Below, piece after piece: positions 31,499 to 34,327 of a DNA stretch of 34,327 nucleotides. Source of the DNA: Lachnospiraceae bacterium UBA4380 (lineage in GTDB: Bacteria; Bacillota; Clostridia; Lachnospirales; Lachnospiraceae); NCBI GenBank assembly GCA_002390025.1, contig DGRU01000126.1:35792-70118 (forward strand), written 5' to 3'. How positions within the stretch are numbered: the first letter of the stretch is position 1; the number at the start of each line of letters is the position of its first letter. The notes beneath the pieces were generated by a model. That model did not search any database. It had not been told where the DNA came from and was given only the letters and a program-made list of their open reading frames with translations. Position numbers and translations under genes: made by a program.

Positions 31499-31541
31499 CG
31501 CCCCGCCGCTGTTCACCTTTTCAGGCAACAGCGGCGGGGCG
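31499..31541. terminator. Terminator between floT and the 33-aa gene
   Basis: A 15-bp GC-rich stem (31499-31513 with 31527-31541). The minus-strand exit is GCTTTTTATAC, the better T run, so it fits the small minus-strand gene; the plus-strand T run is delayed by about 10 bases. Confidence 0.75.
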
Positions 31542-31603
31542 TTACAATTCATATTTTTTTGTCTGTTTTACCGGAGAGCATCTGCCTTCTGATGAAGTGT
31601 TTT

Positions 31604-31705
31604 TTAACCAAGGTATGCGGAATCGACCCATCCGGTCTGTTTCAGCGAAGGGACATATACTTTGGCGTAAGTGATCGAACGGTTTCCGTCCGGATCTTCA
31701 GACAT
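31604..31705 (-). CDS. Small protein, 33 aa, unrecognised
   Basis: ATG 31705 has AAAGGAG about 10 bases upstream. The product starts MSEDPDGNRSITYAKVYV and ends GWVDSAYLG. The end resembles the last strands of an SH3-like fold, but at 33 residues it cannot be a full domain. It could be a true microprotein or a remnant of a larger SH3-containing protein. In favour of a real gene: a good ribosome binding site, a terminator 60 bases downstream with its T run on this strand, and a palindromic site in the divergent region. Codon use is like its neighbours. Confidence 0.5.
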   Translation of the reverse strand: MSEDPDGNRSITYAKVYVPSLKQTGWVDSAYLG

Positions 31706-31769
31706 GAGATTTTTTCTCCTTTCTCTACACTTTCATTATTTTTAATAGATACCATGAAGGGGTCACAAA

Positions 31770-31793
31770 AGTGTCACAGTTTTGTGTGACACT
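31770..31793. promoter_or_regulatory. Palindromic operator candidate between divergent genes
   Basis: AGTGTCACA, 6 bases, TGTGACACT: a perfect 9-bp dyad. A third GTCACA half-site lies at 31762-31767. It is placed between the 33-aa gene and the lipoprotein gene, so a regulator could affect both. A-rich repeats (AATCAAAAAA) fill 31850-31900. Confidence 0.5.
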
Positions 31794-31917
31794 ACTGTGC
31801 TGAAAGGATTGTTATTCTATGCATGTAAAAAACAATAAGACAATCAAAAAACAAAAAATCAATCAAAAAAAATCAATCAAAAAGACAAAAAATTAATCAT
31901 GAAAACAGGAGGATTCA

Positions 31918-32442
31918 ATGATGAAGAATAAATGGCTTGTTGCAGGCGCACTTTTGCTCAGCGTCCTGGCTTTTACCGCATGCGGAAAGAAGAAAGAAGA
32001 GAACTTCGAGGAAGTGGATCCCGAAGCGGTCGTGGAAGAGGTACAGGAGCAGGTCGACACGGCCGGTACAATGTCAGAAGAGTTCCTGGCAGACTATACC
32101 GGTGAGATGGATCTGACCGGAAGCTGGCAGGACGAAGTCAGCCAGCGTGCAACCATGGACATCGAAAAAGCCGAGACAGGAACCTGCCATGTCCTGATCC
32201 ACTGGTCATCGGGCGCTAAAGAGGCTTCTACCTGGGAAATCAGTGGAACCTATGATGAGACTTCCGGCATGCTGTCCTATGAGGACGGAAACTACACCGT
32301 CCACACCTGGGACGAGAATGACAAGGAGACCGTCTCTGAAGGAGAGGTGACCAAAGGCGCGCTGATGAAAGAAGGCGACAAGCTTCGCTGGACCGATTCC
32401 AAAAACGAGGTTGACTGTGTTTTTGTAAAAGTCTCGGAATAA
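31918..32442 (+). CDS. Predicted lipoprotein, unknown function
   Basis: This 174-aa secreted protein has a lipoprotein signal: MMKNK, hydrophobic LVAGALLLSVLAF, then lipobox FTAC with the modified Cys at 22, followed by GKKKEEN. After an acidic linker (EEVDPEAVVEEVQEQ), the mature domain is beta-rich: MDLTGSWQDEVSQRATMDIEKAETGTCHVLIHWSSGAKEASTWEISGTY, then SGMLSYEDGNYTVHTWDEN and KLRWTDSKNEVDCVFVKV. This looks like a small barrel or lipocalin-like sheet, but I recognise no named family. AGGAGG lies 5 or 8 bases before the two tandem ATG codons (31918 and 31921). It is monocistronic with a strong terminator. Confidence 0.8.
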   Translation: MMKNKWLVAGALLLSVLAFTACGKKKEENFEEVDPEAVVEEVQEQVDTAGTMSEEFLADYTGEMDLTGSWQDEVSQRATMDIEKAETGTCHVLIHWSSGAKEASTWEISGTYDETSGMLSYEDGNYTVHTWDENDKETVSEGEVTKGALMKEGDKLRWTDSKNEVDCVFVKVSE

Positions 32443-32469
32443 TCACGGAAAAAGCATAGAAAAGCGTAG

Positions 32470-32508
32470 AAAGCTCCGCCCGGAGAGAATCCGGCCGGAG
32501 CTTTTTTT
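32470..32508 (+). terminator. Terminator of the lipoprotein gene
   Basis: AAGCTCCG and CCGG arms pair with CCGG and CGGAGCTT, followed by T7. Confidence 0.9.
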
Positions 32509-32594
32509 GTGGGCAAATATGAATAACGGAGAGTCTTCTCCTTCATGCTGAGGAAAGCTGCTGTTAAAGCCTTTATTCCTTCAGCTTAAAACCG

Positions 32595-33440
32595 TTATTC
32601 CTTCAGTTTTCGAATATTGTAAAACAGAATGCTTCCGACGACGATGGCGGCTCCTGCCATAGAGAGAGGTGCCAGCACCTCTCCGTAGAAGACGGCTACC
32701 AGAATCGGATTCAGGACCGGTTCCACAGCGTTGATGATGGAGGCAGTGATCGGATTTGTATACCTGGTTCCGATGGAAAACAGGATGTAGGCAAGTCCGA
32801 CCTGAACGCTTCCCAGGACAAAGACTGCGGCCAGAACCGAAGGAGTGAAAACCGTTTCCTGCAGCACCATGGGGGACAGGAAGATGCCGCACAGGAGCTG
32901 GCCGATCACCATGGAGGACAGGGCGTCTCCTTTTTCAAACTGATTGAGCATGAACATGCCTGCATAGAAGAGACCGGATAAAAACGCGATGAGATCTCCT
33001 GCAATTCTGCCCGTGGACAGACTGTCGAAAAAGAAGCACAGAATGCCGATGAGAACAAGTGCAATCGTGATGATCTCCAGGCGGGAAGGCTTTTTTCTGA
33101 AAAAGAGATACATCAGGAGAATCAGCCAGATCGGCATACTGTACTGCAGGACGATGGCATTCCCGGCTGTGGTCAGTTTGTTGGCGATTGCAAACATTGT
33201 CGTCACGCCGGCCATACACACAGCACCCATGAAGACAGTGAAATTGAACTTCATGCGGTGGCGGGTAAAAACAATGTAAAGACCGATCACACAGGCGGCG
33301 ATCAGGTTGCGGACCCCGTTGATCGCAAAGGGGTTCCAGGGAATGATTTTCAGCAGGATACCGCCCAGGGAGAAGCAGAAAGATGCGCCCAGCATCATCA
33401 GCGTGCCCCGGGTGTCCTGCGTCAGAGTGCCGGAATTCAT
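32595..33440 (-). CDS. EamA/DMT family transporter
   Basis: This 281-aa integral membrane protein is of the drug/metabolite transporter superfamily, often an exporter of amino acids or other metabolites. Ten hydrophobic helices form two EamA repeats: the first begins GTLMMLGASFCFSLGGILLKIIPWNPFAINGVRNLIAA; the second begins GDLIAFLSGLFYAGMFMLNQ and ends SIINAVEPVLNPILVAVFYGEVLAPLSMAGAAIVVGSILFY, which carries the conserved Pro and Glu of the family. ATG 33440 has AAGGAG 9 bases upstream, lying within a duplicated 17-bp unit. Substrate unknown. Confidence 0.93.
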   Translation of the reverse strand: MNSGTLTQDTRGTLMMLGASFCFSLGGILLKIIPWNPFAINGVRNLIAACVIGLYIVFTRHRMKFNFTVFMGAVCMAGVTTMFAIANKLTTAGNAIVLQYSMPIWLILLMYLFFRKKPSRLEIITIALVLIGILCFFFDSLSTGRIAGDLIAFLSGLFYAGMFMLNQFEKGDALSSMVIGQLLCGIFLSPMVLQETVFTPSVLAAVFVLGSVQVGLAYILFSIGTRYTNPITASIINAVEPVLNPILVAVFYGEVLAPLSMAGAAIVVGSILFYNIRKLKE

Positions 33441-33448
33441 GGCAGTGG

Positions 33449-33482
33449 GCTCCTTGATTATAGTTGCTCCTTGATAATAGTT
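33449..33482 (-). repeat. 17-bp tandem duplication that doubles the ribosome binding site
   Basis: Two copies of a 17-mer (minus strand, AACTATAATCAAGGAGC and AACTATTATCAAGGAGC), one mismatch. Each carries AAGGAG. The one nearer the ATG is spaced to act as the ribosome binding site. Confidence 0.85.
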
Positions 33483-33649
33483 GTCTCCGGCACCCCGATA
33501 AGCGCCCGGTCATGTCGTAACAGGGCCGGAGGGCCGGTCACAGTCATAAGAAAATGAAAGTGATGACTCGTGATCGCTGATCCGGATCCGAGAGTAAGTA
33601 CACTCTACCATGTTTTCGGAAGGATTGCGATAAAAAAGAGAAAGCCGGG

Positions 33650-33687
33650 GAGAATCTCGGGTATAAAGGGGGTCACCTGAGATTCTC
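33650..33687. terminator. Bidirectional terminator hairpin
   Basis: GAGAATCTC pairs with GAGATTCTC; the outer arms (AAAGAG with CTCTTT, AAGC with GCTT) extend the stem through an internal loop. It lies between the nifJ remnant and the eamA start. Confidence 0.7.
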
Positions 33688-33728
33688 TTCGCTTCCTCTT
33701 TACTATTTCTCAAGCCGGATTGTAAAAG

Positions 33729-34058
<330 letters not shown>

Positions 34059-34068
34059 TTAAAAAATA

Positions 34069-34097
34069 ACTACAGGTTTCTACATAGAATGTTCCAA
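34069..34097 (-). promoter_or_regulatory. Possible promoter of the nifJ remnant
   Basis: Minus strand TTGGAA, 17 bases, TGTAGT. The leader would be very short, just including AAGGAGG. Confidence 0.3.
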
Positions 34098-34267
34098 ATC
34101 ACATTTGCGGCAGCTGATAAACAGCACACCGCGTACTTTTGCATATGCGAATCTTGTTGTAATTATTATCGCTTCCGAAGGAAAAACTTGATTGATAGCT
34201 AAGCGGAAACAATTGCTAATTTCTCAGATGATGGAAGGCATGCCGGATCCACCCTGCCTAAAAAGAT

Positions 34268-34310
34268 TTTACCTAACCCCCTTTTGTTGATATAATGAAT
34301 AAAACAGCGA
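34268..34310 (+). promoter_or_regulatory. Rightward promoter at the window edge, matching the repeat at 1114
   Basis: TTTACC, 17 bases, TATAAT with an extended TGA before it. The next bases (GAATAAAACAGCGAG) match the start of the repeat element at 1115-1134 nearly base for base. The gene it drives lies outside the window. Confidence 0.5.
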
Positions 34311-34327
34311 GGAAAAGCCGAAAAGAT

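Overview
The window looks like a chromosomal segment from a moderately GC-rich anaerobic Firmicute, most likely a Lachnospiraceae/Clostridia member. The evidence is strong AGGAGG-type ribosome binding sites, sigma-A promoters that often have an extended -10 (TGnTATAAT), HelD, ScpA, DegV and flotillin proteins, the 5' end of a pyruvate:ferredoxin oxidoreductase gene, and frequent GTG/TTG starts. I see no rRNA, tRNA, CRISPR array, phage or complete transposon.

Layout, left to right: an unrecognised gene cut by the left edge; a DUF937-type protein with an EF-hand; a repeat element; uridine phosphorylase and cytidine deaminase (pyrimidine salvage); a 99-aa unknown with a 20-bp tandem repeat upstream; DegV and an AEC-type permease; ScpA with a very long extra tail; a Na/Pi cotransporter divergent from an orphan OmpR-type response regulator, with a Pho-box-like array between them; cobS; a secreted beta-helix protein; a membrane-anchored coiled-coil protein; mnmA; and helD. 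From about 18.8 to 29 kb the DNA is strewn with palindromes carrying a GGGGACGGTTCT core. These lie around a MATE exporter, a flavin reductase, a Gfo/Idh/MocA oxidoreductase, an Nfu-type Fe-S protein, and a decaying acyl carrier cassette (frameshifted ACP, intact metallo-beta-lactamase-fold hydrolase, acyl-AMP ligase stump). Then come a TSUP exporter, the 5-oxoprolinase operon pxpB-pxpC-pxpA, an HflC fragment, a flotillin, a 33-aa small gene, a lipoprotein, an EamA exporter, and a chimeric pyruvate:ferredoxin oxidoreductase stump.

Most of the intact genes are ordinary household and transport functions in short one- to three-gene units. I find no convincing new multi-gene system. What stands out is genome texture. 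There are many short tandem repeats (13, 15, 16, 17, 20, 26 bp) at gene ends and promoters. Several proteins have low-complexity inserts or strongly basic tails (ScpA, PxpC, HelD, the response regulator, the coiled-coil protein). Four gene remnants have precise, readable lesions. The best regulatory leads are the Pho-box-like array before the phosphate transporter and a 33-aa gene that has its own ribosome binding site, operator-like palindrome and terminator.
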